A stretch of DNA of 64,000 bases from Desmodesmus armatus (lineage: Eukaryota > Chlorophyta > Chlorophyceae > Sphaeropleales > Scenedesmaceae), in assembly GCA_007449985.2 (NCBI GenBank), contig VIIQ02000132.1, positions 124,001 to 188,000 of the forward strand, written 5' to 3'. Positions 34,801 to 45,600 of this stretch are shown one piece after another (position 1 is the stretch's first letter; each line of letters opens with the position of its first letter). The notes beneath the pieces were generated by a model, which ran no database searches, was not told the origin of the DNA, and saw only the letters and a list, made by a program, of their open reading frames with translations. Position numbers and translations under genes: made by a program.

Positions 34801-37800
34801 GTGGACTCTGCACTGCACGTGCTGGCACTGCACGGCAAGCAGCACGTGCGCAGGAGGTGTGTGTGCTACTGATACCGCTTACAGCCATGAGCACACACAC
34901 GTCATCAACTGCTGTGGACCAGCACCAAACATGCATCTGCCAACAGGCATCTGAACGGAATATAGCTGCCTGACGGGGCCTGTGGTCGAAACATTGTTGC
35001 GTACATGGGCAGGAGACTCGGAACTGCATATCCTGCAATGTCTGAACCCTGTATGTTGCGTTTGAGGCCCTGAGTGCGCTCGTGTACATGTCATCATGCG
35101 TTGACTCACATACTTATTTGGCGTGGTCTCACACACTACTTCCTGTCATGTGTGCATGCACGTTCCGTACTTGCCCCCACAGGTATGTTGTGGCTCTGAA
35201 GGTGCCCAAGTTTTCAGGCTACAAGCCAGGCATCTTTTACGACACAGCTGAGCCCCAGCACACAGCCATGCTGGTGCCTGGCAAGCAGTCAGGGCGGGAC
35301 GGCTACTTTGACATGCTGGTGGTGGCTGGAGAGGCTCATGACCAGGTATGTGTATACTATCCTTCCATGGTGTAGGAGGTTGGGGTTGGGGTGAAGGTTG
35401 AGGTGCGGGTGGGGGAGGGGGTGGGGTTTGCCAAACCCCAGTAGGCGTATCGGTCCCAGGGGATTTCAGAAAGTGGCTTGATCACATGCGCCAACAAAGA
35501 GCCTCTGGTGCCAGGGGTAAAGACTAGAAATCTTCAAGCTGTGTTGCATTCTGTTGTGGTTTATGGGATGGGTCAACATGCAGCCACTTGCGCAGTGCGG
35601 ATGCAGCCAACTGTCTACACGTGTGACAGTTGAACTGATCATGAGTGATGTTGTGCTTGTTTATGCAGGGCATGAGGGCCAACGAGTATCCTGCAGACCC
35701 TGCTGCTGCTCTGGAGTCCTGGGCGCGTGCACGCTGGCCTGCTGTTGGGCAGCGCCTCTACCAGTGGAGCTACCAGGTGCGTGCTGGCTCAGCATCAATT
35801 TTGGTCACACTTGCTTCAGCATCCCGTTACATTGGCTTTGATCAAACATCCCCTTCTATAGCACGTAATCGGTGATGTTTGTATTGAAGGCGACTTCGAT
35901 TTCTGTTCATCAAGCACAGTGAGAGAGAGCTGCATAAGGGGAAGGGAGCTCAGCCGGTCTGCCAACTTGCACTGATACTGTCTGCCTTGCATGTTGTCTG
36001 CTGTGTTTGCTTGCGCTCAGTACTACCAAACAGCAGAGGACCTGGGGCTGTATGGCCAGGACCCAACAGCAACCGCAAGCAAGGGTGTGTTTGTGGCAAC
36101 AGGTGCGGAACAAGGACAGGGTATTGCCGTAGGGCCTCTGCTCTGTACATGATGCCGGAATGTACAACACTTGTGACAACTTGTGTCTGTGTACCAGCAG
36201 TCACACTCACATTAGTCGGCACACATTTACAGTACAGTACAGTAACTGGGGATATAGTCCCCAACCAACATTCATCAGCTCATGTTTGCTGCCAGTTTTT
36301 CCAGAAAGCGAAAAAAAATCACATGTGAGCACCAGGGAGGCTCCCTGGTGATCACGTGAGCCCTACTTCATCTCACGTGGTCCCTACCTCCCATGCTGCT
36401 GCCCGTGTGCGCGCAGGTGATTGTGGTCGCATCATCAGTGGCGGCACCATCGGTGGCAATGTGATTGCGAGTCAGCTGCTGGGCTGGCCTGCTGGTCAGC
36501 TGTACAAGAACATCTACAACCCATCGTGAGTGACAAATCCTGACCAGGATGCGTGTCTGTGCAACCCTGTCGGACACTGTACAAGTCTGCACTGCAGTGC
36601 ATTCAGACTTGTGCGTCAAGCAAACACTGCCATAGCATGCTTTGTGCGACGTCCACCATTGCTGCGTGCAGTGACTCTCACTCAGCAGCCTAGGGGAGCA
36701 CCACGCAGCTCTGCTCATCTCAAAGGCTGCTGCCAAGCACACTGACAGCAGCTGCCACATAGCATACTGTCCTGCATGACTGTGACTCGTAGCATGTGGT
36801 GTGTGGTGGCTATCCCCTGCAGGCGCAAGCTACGTGGCATCCCTGGCCTGCCAGCCTGGAGCCCTCGCTACTTCAAGACAACCATCAACAGGTACGACAG
36901 AGTTCCTAATTGCTTGCTGAGTTGCAGGCAGCACCTGCAATACGCGAGTGAGCATGCGTCAAACTGATCAGTGAATGTATGTCTGTGGTGTTCAGCTGCA
37001 GTGGAGCAACCTGGCGCTGACACTTGCAGGGCTCCTCATCTGTACTTAGAATGAGCTCAGCACACACTACATGCAGTGGTGTAGTACGACTGCTTGAACT
37101 GGCCGCATGTTGTCCAAGTTGCCATACTCATTCTGAAAACTGACATCCGCCTGGTTGTCATTCTTCTTGCAGTGCCCTCAACATGCTGCTGCCACTGCCC
37201 ACCTACTTGGCAGCAGCACGTGACATTGAGTCTCTGCCTAGGGGTGAGGGCACCATCATCAACAGCGGCCCACTGGCACTGCGCAAGGTGGGTAGGGGTC
37301 ACCAAACGCAGTCTGAGCTCCAGACTGAGGGTTGTGTTTCTGTGCACTGCCCATGTCTGTCATCATTGACAATTGGTGTGTGGGCGATCTGGAGTCGTGG
37401 CCGTCACAAAGAGCGGCTTTGTGTCACACCTTTTTTCTGTTGTGTTGTGCAGGTTGCTGTGTACAAGGACGAGCGGGGTGAGGTGCAGAAGTTCTCAGGG
37501 CTGTGCCCTCACTTGGGCTGCCTCTTGCAGGTAGGGGGGTTGTTATGTCTGGGCTGTATGCAGACACTGATGCAAATACAGCTGCTCCGCAGGCCTTCCT
37601 ACTTGTGTGCGTTGAACGTTGCAGCATGGGGTGTTTGTAGCAGCCCTCGACATCTACCTACTGACTTGCGAAGGCTTGGAAGTCTTGAAGTGGCACTGCA
37701 AGCCTTGGCAAGTCAGCACGGTGCAGACAGGCAATGCAGCTGTTGGCAGGAGCAACGGCATGGCACAGTAGCACTGTCAATCGACCAGTCGTGTTTGTTG

Positions 37801-37942
37801 CATCTGTGCGCCCTGCTTGTGCCCGCAGTGGAACCCTGAGGACAAGGAGTTTAACTGCCCCTGCCACGGCAGCTGCTTCAGTGCAGAGGGGAAGAACTTG
37901 GCGGGACCTGCCACCATAGACATGAGCAGGATAGACGACTAA
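31864..37942 (+). CDS. FAD-dependent oxidoreductase (DAO fold) with C-terminal Rieske [2Fe-2S] domain, 15 exons
   Basis: Exons: 31864-32182, 32422-32559, 32960-33096, 33448-33628, 33926-33984, 34269-34377, 34655-34856, 35183-35345, 35669-35776, 36021-36102, 36417-36525, 36823-36891, 37173-37287, 37453-37530, 37829-37942. All phases close; 660 aa. Residues 1-105 (MISKCHSVLKS..., Ser/Pro/Ala-rich) may be an organelle transit peptide. The FAD-binding motif is DVAIVGGGISGLTTAYLLAKAGKRVVVLE from residue 132 (GxGxxG at 137-142), continuing into a D-amino-acid-oxidase-type fold and FVATGDCGRIISGGTIGG. The Rieske domain has CPHLGC (615-620) and CPCHGS (633-638). Cluster ligands would be Cys615, His617, Cys633 and His636; Cys620 and Cys635 could form the usual disulfide. 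The same domain order is known in the bacterial YhfW-type family, whose substrate is unknown to me. Confidence 0.92.
35407..35426 (+). other. G-quadruplex-type tract in intron 8 of the FAD/Rieske gene
   Basis: GGGTGGGGGAGGGGGTGGGG on the coding strand: four runs of three or more G with one-base loops, preceded by further GG runs from 35376. It can fold as a G4 in DNA or pre-mRNA. Confidence 0.7.
36330..36350. other. perfect 9 bp inverted repeat in intron 10 of the FAD/Rieske gene
   Basis: CACCAGGGA - ggc - TCCCTGGTG, followed by two near-palindromic cacgtg(a/g) boxes. It lies about 65 bp before the exon 11 acceptor. Confidence 0.7.
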
Positions 37943-38838
37943 ATTGTAGGGATGTTGAGGAAGTGCGGGAATGGCTGACAATAGATGCAGGTGCAGAACG
38001 AAATACTGTGAGGGTGTATTGGGCACATTGTAGTGCATTGTGTGTGGGGTGATACATGGCGAGACGCATCGTGGTTCTGGCAGTATGTCAGCTTCAAGTT
38101 GACGGTTGTCACCTATGTTGAGGTTGGTAGTTGAGTTGTGCCAGCACAGGAGTTATGTACCAACATGCAGCGATTGTTTTGCGGACAGTTGAATTACCAT
38201 GTGTGACTTTTCCAGATGTATCCTAGCATCCCCAACATTTTCAATGTAGTTTTGGTGGATGATATCAGGTGTGCAACAGTGATTTCTGACACCTGGCAAT
38301 GGGTTGCTACTTTGTGGGAAGTATCATATGGTACTTTTCAAAATACCTCCTGCAGCGTACATGCAGCATGCCTGAATATGTATCTACATGCAGCTGCACA
38401 GCAAGGCCAGGCACATGTATCTCCTCAACATGCCGGACAATGGAAGGTCATCGGGCCATTTCAGTTCAACATGCCATTACAAAAAATAGCCACATGCTAT
38501 CTCACATACAGCACTGTCGACAGTCACCACATAATCCTCACGTCTGCTCCTATCCCTACTGTCAATGACTCATTGATACCACAACACAAAGTTAGGCAGT
38601 ATATATTTTACAAAACTTGGTGAGCACGCATGAGTATGCATATGCTCCCTCTGCTTACACACTGTATATTTATGGCGTACACTAGTCGGCTGATCCCACA
38701 GCTAGAGTCTAATCTGCCCTGCACAAGGTGCAGTGCCGGCCAATATCAACAAATCCAGGACAACCGCTAGAGACTAGTTCTATCGCCTGAATGGCATGCT
38801 TTCTTGTCTGCACGTCGAGGAGCAGCATGTGCTGCAAG
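37943..38838. other. intergenic, 3' flank of FAD/Rieske gene
   Basis: A/T-richer than average. Only short open frames without support. It ends where the duplicated gene-pair unit begins. Confidence 0.45.
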
Positions 38839-39345
38839 GCAGCCTGTATGACCACACAGACTGGGTGTGAGTAGCAATGCAGCTTGCCTCTACACGGCTT
38901 GAGACACACTGGGTCCACGAACAACACAGCTGACTCAGCTGAGTGCAGTGCATTGCATTGCAGCCTGTACTCAAAAACACACCATCATGTGGTGGCAAAC
39001 AGCAGCACCATCATTTGCATGGTGGACACCAGCACATCAGCTACTGCTGCTGCAGTCACTGTACAGTCATTTCTGCAGGACATCCACCACATTCCAAACA
39101 CTTCCAGCCATTAATGAAAGAGCAATGACTTATCTATCATGCTGCCAACGTCTAAGACGCAAGTGACAAAATGCCAGGCTGGTCCAGGGCGACTGCTCTG
39201 ATCTGATAATGGTGCACTCACACGCCGTGCACTCAAAAATGGCGCACTCAACACAGTGTTGAGCAATGCACATGAGCAGCCAAGTGCGTCTTGCTGCACT
39301 GCAGGTGCATTGTCACTGCACACTCAATGTTCACCACACACAGCA

Positions 39346-40212
39346 TCAGGCGTCGTCGTCGTCGTCGTCATCGTCGTCGCGAACAGCCTCCGCGTCACGC
39401 ACAGCCCCTCCGTCACCTGGCGAGGCTGTGAAGCCCACAGCCTCTACGTCGCTGTCAGTAGTGTACGTGGGTTGCGGAGCTGGTACGGCTGGCTGTGTGT
39501 CGGTGGGCTGCGGTGCTGCAGCCCCACAGCCCAACTGGTTGGCAACAAGACGTGCAACCACCGGCTCTGTAGAGATCAGTGCCTGTGCAGCAGCCTGGCA
39601 AGCAGCGGTGTCAGCCTTGCAAGTTTGCAACATTGCATCAAAAGTTACTTCGCTCTTTGCTGGTCCGGCCTTGGAGGCTTTGTCGTACTGGCCCTGCCCA
39701 CCGGCCTGTTTGGGCAGGGGAGCAGGCCGTCCGCCGACAACTTGAAGCAGCCGGTGGTGCATTGCCATCAGGGGCTTGGCAGGACGCTGCATGGGCATGT
39801 GGGCGAAGTTCATCTGGGTGTGTGGGTCTGGCCAACTGCCTGCATACAGAGAAAGGAGGTGAAGCAACAATGAGTCAATGAGCTCGGCAGATGTGATTCA
39901 ATCACCAGCACAAGTTGTGCGCCCAACTTGGAGCTCTTGATAACATTCGGAGCACCTGCATGCTGAACACTGCTGCTGCTGAAGGGATGCCCAGCAGAAC
40001 TCATTTCTGGGTGACCCTTTGGTCCTACACTGTAGGCCAGTGGCATGCAGTTGGCTCAGTGCTACTGCATGGTGGTGATTTGCCCGCAGGTTGGTATGAG
40101 GCAGCCGCATGGGTTTTCTTCCCTCACCTTTGGTGACCCTGCTTGCCTTGCTTATTGGAAAGGCCATGCAGACGCTGAGCAGCCAGGCCAAGAGGAATGT
40201 GTTTGCAGCCAT
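39346..40212 (-). CDS. secreted Cys-repeat protein, one unit, poly-Asp tail, 2 exons
   Basis: Exons complement(40128..40212) and complement(39346..39839). The donor AAAG|GTGAGG and acceptor TATGCAG|GC join in phase 1; 192 aa. Exon 1 is a signal peptide (MAANTFLLAWLLSVCMAFPI followed by SKAS). Exon 2 holds AKPLMAMHHRLLQVVGG, then a Cys unit (C..TAACQAAAQALISTEPVVARLVANQLGC) of the even type seen in the protein at 4078-5559. A Pro/Thr stretch and an Asp run encoded by (GTC)n on the + strand end it. Head-to-head with a Pmp-like fragment starting at 40556. No known family; secretion follows from the signal peptide, function is unknown. Confidence 0.8.
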
Positions 40213-40555
40213 GGCGCGCAGCTGGCAAAATGACGAGGTAGCAGCCTGTGGACACTTCGAAAGGAGCTGAACGAGCGTTGCTGCAAGGCGCTGCAATTTA
40301 TGTGTGCAAAAGCCTTGAATACTGATCAACAGTGGCATGTTTGTATATCAAATCAATCCGACGCGCCGCGGATAGGGGGATTTGGGGCACGGCGCGGCGG
40401 GACACAAATAACACTCTCGGCGGCGCCCAAAAGGGGCGCTGCAAGTTATGCGTCTGCAAGCCTGAGTATCAGGGTCTTATGCCCTCGTACCTTCACTATA
40501 TGTTGCTCGCACGAGCGATCGTTGATGCCAGTTACTGCGCTTGGCTGTGCGCCAA
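40213..40555. promoter_or_regulatory. divergent promoter of gene pair, unit 1
   Basis: 343 bp between the two start codons. Blocks shared with the unit 2 interval: acacaaataacact (40402-40415), tgttgctcgc (40501-40510) and gatcgttgatg (40517-40527). The last two lie within 55 bp of the Pmp-like ATG and may be 5' UTR or core promoter. No TATA box is obvious. Confidence 0.5.
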
Positions 40556-40714
40556 ATGGCGCTCCGAGCAGTCAGCCCGATCTTGCTGCTGCTCGTCCTG
40601 GTGCCTGGCAGTGTCGTGTGCACTCGCTGCTCTCTCAAGCTTACAGGCGATGGCAGCAACGACACCATCCCTGCCGCAAGCCTGTCTTGCACAGGGGGAT
40701 CAAATATATATTGA
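40556..40714 (+). pseudogene. Pmp-like gene, 5' fragment only (52 codons)
   Basis: Reads [18 protein letters not shown], then VVCTRCSLKLTGDGSNDTIP and ASLSCTGGSN, colinear with the start of the complete gene at 42662 (signal peptide, CTRCALKL, SVASLSCTAG). It stops at TGA after IY; homology ends about 40704. A dispersed repeat begins at about 40718, so the rest of the gene was lost or displaced there. A stand-alone 52-residue secreted peptide could still be made. Confidence 0.78.
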
Positions 40715-40717
40715 TTT

Positions 40718-41005
40718 ATGTTGTTTCCAAGGGGGGTGGGCTCTGTCACCATGTGTCCATCTGTCAGTTTGCAAAGCGTGCCTGTCTGTCTGCAAGACGT
40801 GCTCTGTTCCCGATTTGTCTGGCACTGTCAGGGAGGCTGTCCTGTGTGACTCTGCATCTTAGTGTGCTGGTGCTGCATGGCAAGCCCTGCAACCCAGATA
40901 CTGCCAAACAGCTTGTGCTGTTGTGATTGTGTGGCTTGGACCAGACAGCAAGTCACACTCTCATCTGTGATTACAAATGCAACACTCCCCCTTCCATGCC
41001 ACATG
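40718..41005 (+). repeat. dispersed ~300 bp repeat, + copy
   Basis: Inverse of 49143-49455. Shared landmarks in order: tgttgtt..ccaagg, gtgtccatctgtcagtttgc, ctgcaagacgtgctctgttc, tctggcactgtcag, gtgtgctggtgctgcatg, caaccagat-like text, ttgtgctgttgtgattgtgt and cactcccccttccatgccac. The 49 kb copy is ~25 bp longer in the middle. No ORF and no terminal inverted repeats, so a non-autonomous element. Confidence 0.85.
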
Positions 41006-41508
41006 CGATGACTCATATTGGATCGAATAACACATTGGCTCACACGTGCTGCATGGCGACCTGTATGGCCACACAGACTGGGTGTGGGTAGCAATGGGCC
41101 TTGCCTCTAAATGACCGTCGTCAGTGAGACACATCGGGCTGCGCCGTCCACAAACAACACAGCTGAGTGCAGTGCGTTACAGCCTGGACACAAACACACA
41201 CCATCAGGCGGTGCTGAACAGCAGCACCATGATGTGCATAGTGGACACCAGGACACCAGCTGCCAGCAGCAGTGCTGCTACAGTCACTATACAGTCATTG
41301 CGGCAAAAACAGACGCATGATGGCAGATTGCTGTTTGAGGGCGACTGCCGCCACTCTGTGGTTTGGGGCGCCCTAGCCTGATAATGGTTCCACCCAGGCC
41401 TTGCGTGTTGAGCACTGCTAAGTGCACCTAAAGATCCAAGTGAGGCTTGCTGCACTATGGGATGCTGGAGTTGTCAATGCACATCGCACTCTTGAGCCGC
41501 ACAAAGCG

Positions 41509-42335
41509 TCAGCCATCATCGCCGTCACGCACTGCCTCCCCATCACGCACAGCCTCCCCCTCCCCCACAGCCTCTCCGTCGCGCTCAGTAGTGTACGTGG
41601 CTTGTGGGGCTGGTACAGCAGGCTGTGTTTCAGCAGGCTGTGGTGCTGCAACCCCACAGCCTAGCTGGTTGGCAACAATCCGGGCAACCACAGGCTGTGT
41701 TGAGATCAGCTCCTGTGCTGCAGCCTGGCAAGCAGCGGTGTCAAGGGGGTTTGCTTTGCAGGTTTCGTCAAAGCTCTTTGCTGGTCCGGCCTTGGCAGCC
41801 TGGGCGAACTGGCCCTGCCCGCCAGCTTGTACGGGCAGGGGGACAGGCTGTCCGCCGATAACTTGACGGAGCCGACGGTGCATTGCCGTCATGGGGCTGG
41901 TAGGATCATCCAGCGGCTGCATGGGCACGTGGGCGAACTCCATCTGGGTGTGCGGGGCTGGCCAACTGCCTGCAGACAGAGAAGGCAGGTAGAGCATTGA
42001 TGAGTCATGGGCTCGGCAGAGGTGATTGTACTACAATCAGCGGCTGAACACAACGGGGCAGCTGCATGCTGAGCACTACAGCTGCTGTAAAGGATGGGGT
42101 GTGTAGCAAAACGCCTGGGTGACCCTTTGGTCCTGCATGGAGTGGGCTCAGTGTTACTGCCGCAGTAATGCGGCATGGGGGTGGTCTGCCCTCAGGGCAT
42201 CGCCATTGAAGCATGGGCTTGAGGCAGCCGCATGGGTGATGTTCCCTCACCTTTTGTGACTTGGCTGGCCTTACTAATTGGAAAGGCCATGCAGGCGCTG
42301 AGCAGCCAGGCCAAGAGGAATGTGTATGCAGCCAT
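41509..42335 (-). CDS. secreted Cys-repeat protein, one unit, acidic tail, 2 exons
   Basis: Exons complement(42251..42335) and complement(41509..41969), phase 1 junction, 181 aa. Signal peptide MAAYTFLLAWLLSACMAFPI plus SKAS. Then MTAMHRRLRQVIGG, a Gly/Gln/Pro linker and one Cys unit (C..DTAACQAAAQELISTQ, VVARIVANQLGC). The tail repeats GEAV(R/G)DG/EG rather than the pure Asp run of its neighbour at 39346. Head-to-head with the complete Pmp-like gene, 326 bp between start codons. The closest relative is the 39346 gene; the 4078 protein shares the MAMHR-QLRQVIGG segment and unit sequence. Confidence 0.82.
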
Positions 42336-42661
42336 GGCCCACAGCTGAAAGGATGATGGGGCAGCAGCCTGTGTGATTGAGCTCCGAAAGGCTGAACGGG
42401 TGCTGCTGCAATGGGCACTGAAACATACGTATGCAAGCTGAAATGGACAAATGCCAATTGATATCAGCGACGATGCGACGCGACGCCACGATGACTAATC
42501 GGGTCTTTGGGCACACAGCGCCGGCAGTACACAAATAACATTTCGCCAGAGCCCAATTGAGCTAGGGCCTTGTTGCTCGCCCCTGCACTGTAGAATGCTT
42601 GCAAAGGTCGATCGTTGATGTTGGGCTGCGCAATTTTGTCCCGCTCTCTCCCACCAGAATC
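42336..42661. promoter_or_regulatory. divergent promoter of gene pair, unit 2
   Basis: 326 bp between start codons. It keeps the blocks acacaaataacatt (42529-42542), tgttgctcgc (42571-42580) and gatcgttgatg (42610-42620) seen in unit 1, while intervening sequence has diverged. The spacing of the last two differs (about 39 versus 16 bp). Confidence 0.5.
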
Positions 42662-45600
42662 ATGACTCTTCGGGCAGGCAGCCTGATCGTGCTGCTGCTC
42701 GCCCTGATCCCTGACAGGATCACCTCAGGTGCAGGCTGCACTCGCTGCGCTCTCAAACTTTTGGGCGATGGCGCCAACGGCACCATTTCTGTCGCAAGCC
42801 TGTCATGCACAGCAGGACCAAACCTGGCAGCAGCAGCAGCAGACCCACAGCTGCTGTCCCGCATGCATGGAGTTGGAGTTGACTGGAAGGCCCCATCCAC
42901 ATGTAACAGCTCTCCATCCACGTGCCTGCTATCAGTCTGTGGTGGTGCAGACGTGACCTTTGAAGGTGCCAACCTCAAGGGGCTCAACATCACCACAGGC
43001 CATGTGCTCTGTCTTGCTGCCAACTCCACCGTGACAATCGTCAACTCGCAGCTGGTCAGTAATGCTGCAGCCATGATTTATGCGAAAGATGCAAGCTTGC
43101 GGCTGATCAACACCACCATCAAGGACAACGCATGCAGCCAGCCAGGACAGGGCATGACTGGTCTCACAATGGAGGGCACCAGTTTGCTACATATCGAAGG
43201 CAGCAACTTTGTCAACAACAGCCACGCCATGCGGGGAGGACCTGCCTTGGTCATAGACGACAATACCACCGCCAACATCACAAGCACAAACTTCAGCGAC
43301 AACCGTGCTAAATGCCCTGCTTGTGAGTCAGGGGCGGTCAGAATCCGAAGGAATATTCATTAATGCCACGGGTACGCCTGGACTGCTCTGTGCAAGCTCG
43401 GCAGCCACATCTGTTCTCGATGAACATGCAACAGTAGCAATGGTATGGTTGATGACACAGTTTTTTCATGTGTGAAAGTCAAAGCCTGGACAGGGCGTTT
43501 GCGATGCATTGGTGTTTCCATGTGATTCACAACCATGCACGCATGCTACATGCTGCTGGCCAACCCTTGCATGTTCCTCCCTTTGTTGCCCTGCAGCACA
43601 CATCACTGCCTGCAGATTCACAAGAAACATAAATCCATGGGTGGCTGGTGCCCTGCAAGTGTCAAACTTTGCTCACGTTGTCATTTCAGCCACTTCGTTT
43701 ACTAACAACACGTCGCTCAGGAGCCACCCCACCTATCCGCCAGGCTCAGGTGGTGCTCTCAGCATTCACCAAAATGCTACAGGTGAGGAAGTACCCTGCT
43801 GAACTCCCCAGAGAACGCCTGTGACATGCTGTGACAGCATACCAAGCCTTGCAGTCATTGCTCAAGGCATGTTGCTGTCGCCATACAATGTGTTGCCGAT
43901 GGCATAGTACGTGTGATGTGTGGACTCTGAGTCCGAGTACTGTGACTGTAGTATTGCATGTATGCCATAGCACGTGTGATGTGTGGACTCTGAGTCCGAG
44001 TACTGTGACAGTAGTATACTGCAATACATATGGCATGCCGCATGTCAGGGCCTGACTTCCACAGGGTCACGGATACATGGCAACAAGGCTAATGCCACAC
44101 TGTACGGTACGTGGTGGTTGGTGATTGCCCCACAATGTACATGCCTAGACAATGCTACCACCTAATCACAGCCTTGTCAATACCCCTCCCTATCGGTGCT
44201 TTCTGTTGCTGCAGTGGTGATACAAAACTCAAGATTCAAACTCAACCTGGCTGACAATGGAGGGGCCGTGGCAATCCGTCAAGGGAGACCCATCTTCATC
44301 AAGGGCTGTAGCTTTTCCGGCAACAAGGGGTCAGCATCGGGTGGTGGTGTGTGGGCAAGCCAAGCACGGATGTATATAACGAGCGGCAAATTTTCTGCCA
44401 ACATGGCTGGCTCAGGAGGCGCCATCTACCTGACCAACGCAAGCAGGCTTACCATGAGTCGTGTGGACCTGGTTGACAATGCTGCTAGGGACGAAGGGGG
44501 TGCCTTGACTGCTAGGCATGCTTCAAGTAAGTGCGGCATTTGAAGATCTAAGACTTGCTGCCAGCAATTGGCTTGTGAGTGCGGCACATCAAGTTTCTCC
44601 ATTGTTGATGGCACATGCTTCGGAGATACAAAGTCAGGGGCAATACCCGTGTTAGGTGCACTGCACCCAACCTGTTGGCAACAGCAAGCATGCGTCAAAC
44701 AGGCAATGCACCTGGTGTTGCAGTCTGTGCTCTCACAGTGATGCAGCCATCATATTTGTAGGTGCCAAGTGTCCGACACTGAGCACTTTGAAATAGAAAA
44801 GCTCTTGCCCATCAGGACAATTGGCAGGCCCTGCCAGGGCCTGTTACAGGATGCCTTCAGTTCAAGCTTCCAGTCCAGCCTGGACAAGTTGTGACATTTT
44901 GTTGTCACCAGGTTGCAACGTGCCCCTTGGTTGCTGCTGTTCGCAGGGGTCCGCACGCATGACATAGGTGTAGTCCTCTACAATAACTCTGCGATGCGGG
45001 GTGGCGCTGTGATGCTTACAACTGCAGCACGCTTGCATGCTGATGATTGTTTGTTTGAGGGCAACACAGCTTTCGACAAGGCCGCCATGCAACCAGGGGC
45101 AGGAGGTGCGGTGTTTCTTGACAACTCAGCAGTTGTTGCTTTTACCAACAGCACCCTCTCCAACAACCGAGCCGGCTATGGTGGAGCCGTTTATGCTGCA
45201 AGCCCAAGCAGGGGCAACCCCAGCGCTGCCAGCAGTGCGAATGACAGTGATGCTAGCTACATTGGTGGGGCAGCCAACCTGGCGGAGTCTACTGTTATTA
45301 CTGGTAAGTGTTTGAGGCTCAGCCAAGTGACTTGACTATTTTAGGGCATGTCGACGGGTCACAGCTGTGTTTTGCCATCATGGCATGCAGGCATGCAAGC
45401 ATGCAGATAAACCACCGTATTGGCCAACAGATAAAAATGCACATCAGACATGTCACGCTAAACTCCTAGGTTGGCTTGACCTGAAGTCACTGACATGTTG
45501 CTTTTGACAGGCTTTGCAACATGTCTTGACTAAACTTGTTTGAATGCTGCTGCAGAGGTTCACATGCTCACGGCAGACCTGCACAATAACTCCGCAACAG

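Larger units (their letters stand above)
38839..40704. repeat. segmental tandem duplication, unit 1 (Cys-repeat gene + Pmp 5' fragment)
   Basis: Matches unit 2 at 41056-42826. Anchors are tgtatg(a/g)ccacacagactgg (38845 / 41070), a cagcaccat..gtggacacca block, the whole Cys-repeat gene, the divergent promoter and the first ~50 codons of the Pmp-like gene. Divergence is moderate, more than in the 1781/3072 repeat, so this duplication is older. Confidence 0.85.
41056..42826. repeat. segmental tandem duplication, unit 2
   Basis: Second copy of the unit at 38839-40704, carrying the intact gene pair. The right end of homology is set by where the truncated Pmp copy in unit 1 stops. Confidence 0.85.

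Noticed and set aside
39341..39390. GTC-repeat as a simple microsatellite only
   Set aside because: It is in frame at the end of the Cys-repeat gene and encodes its Asp tail before a stop codon, so it is part of that coding sequence.
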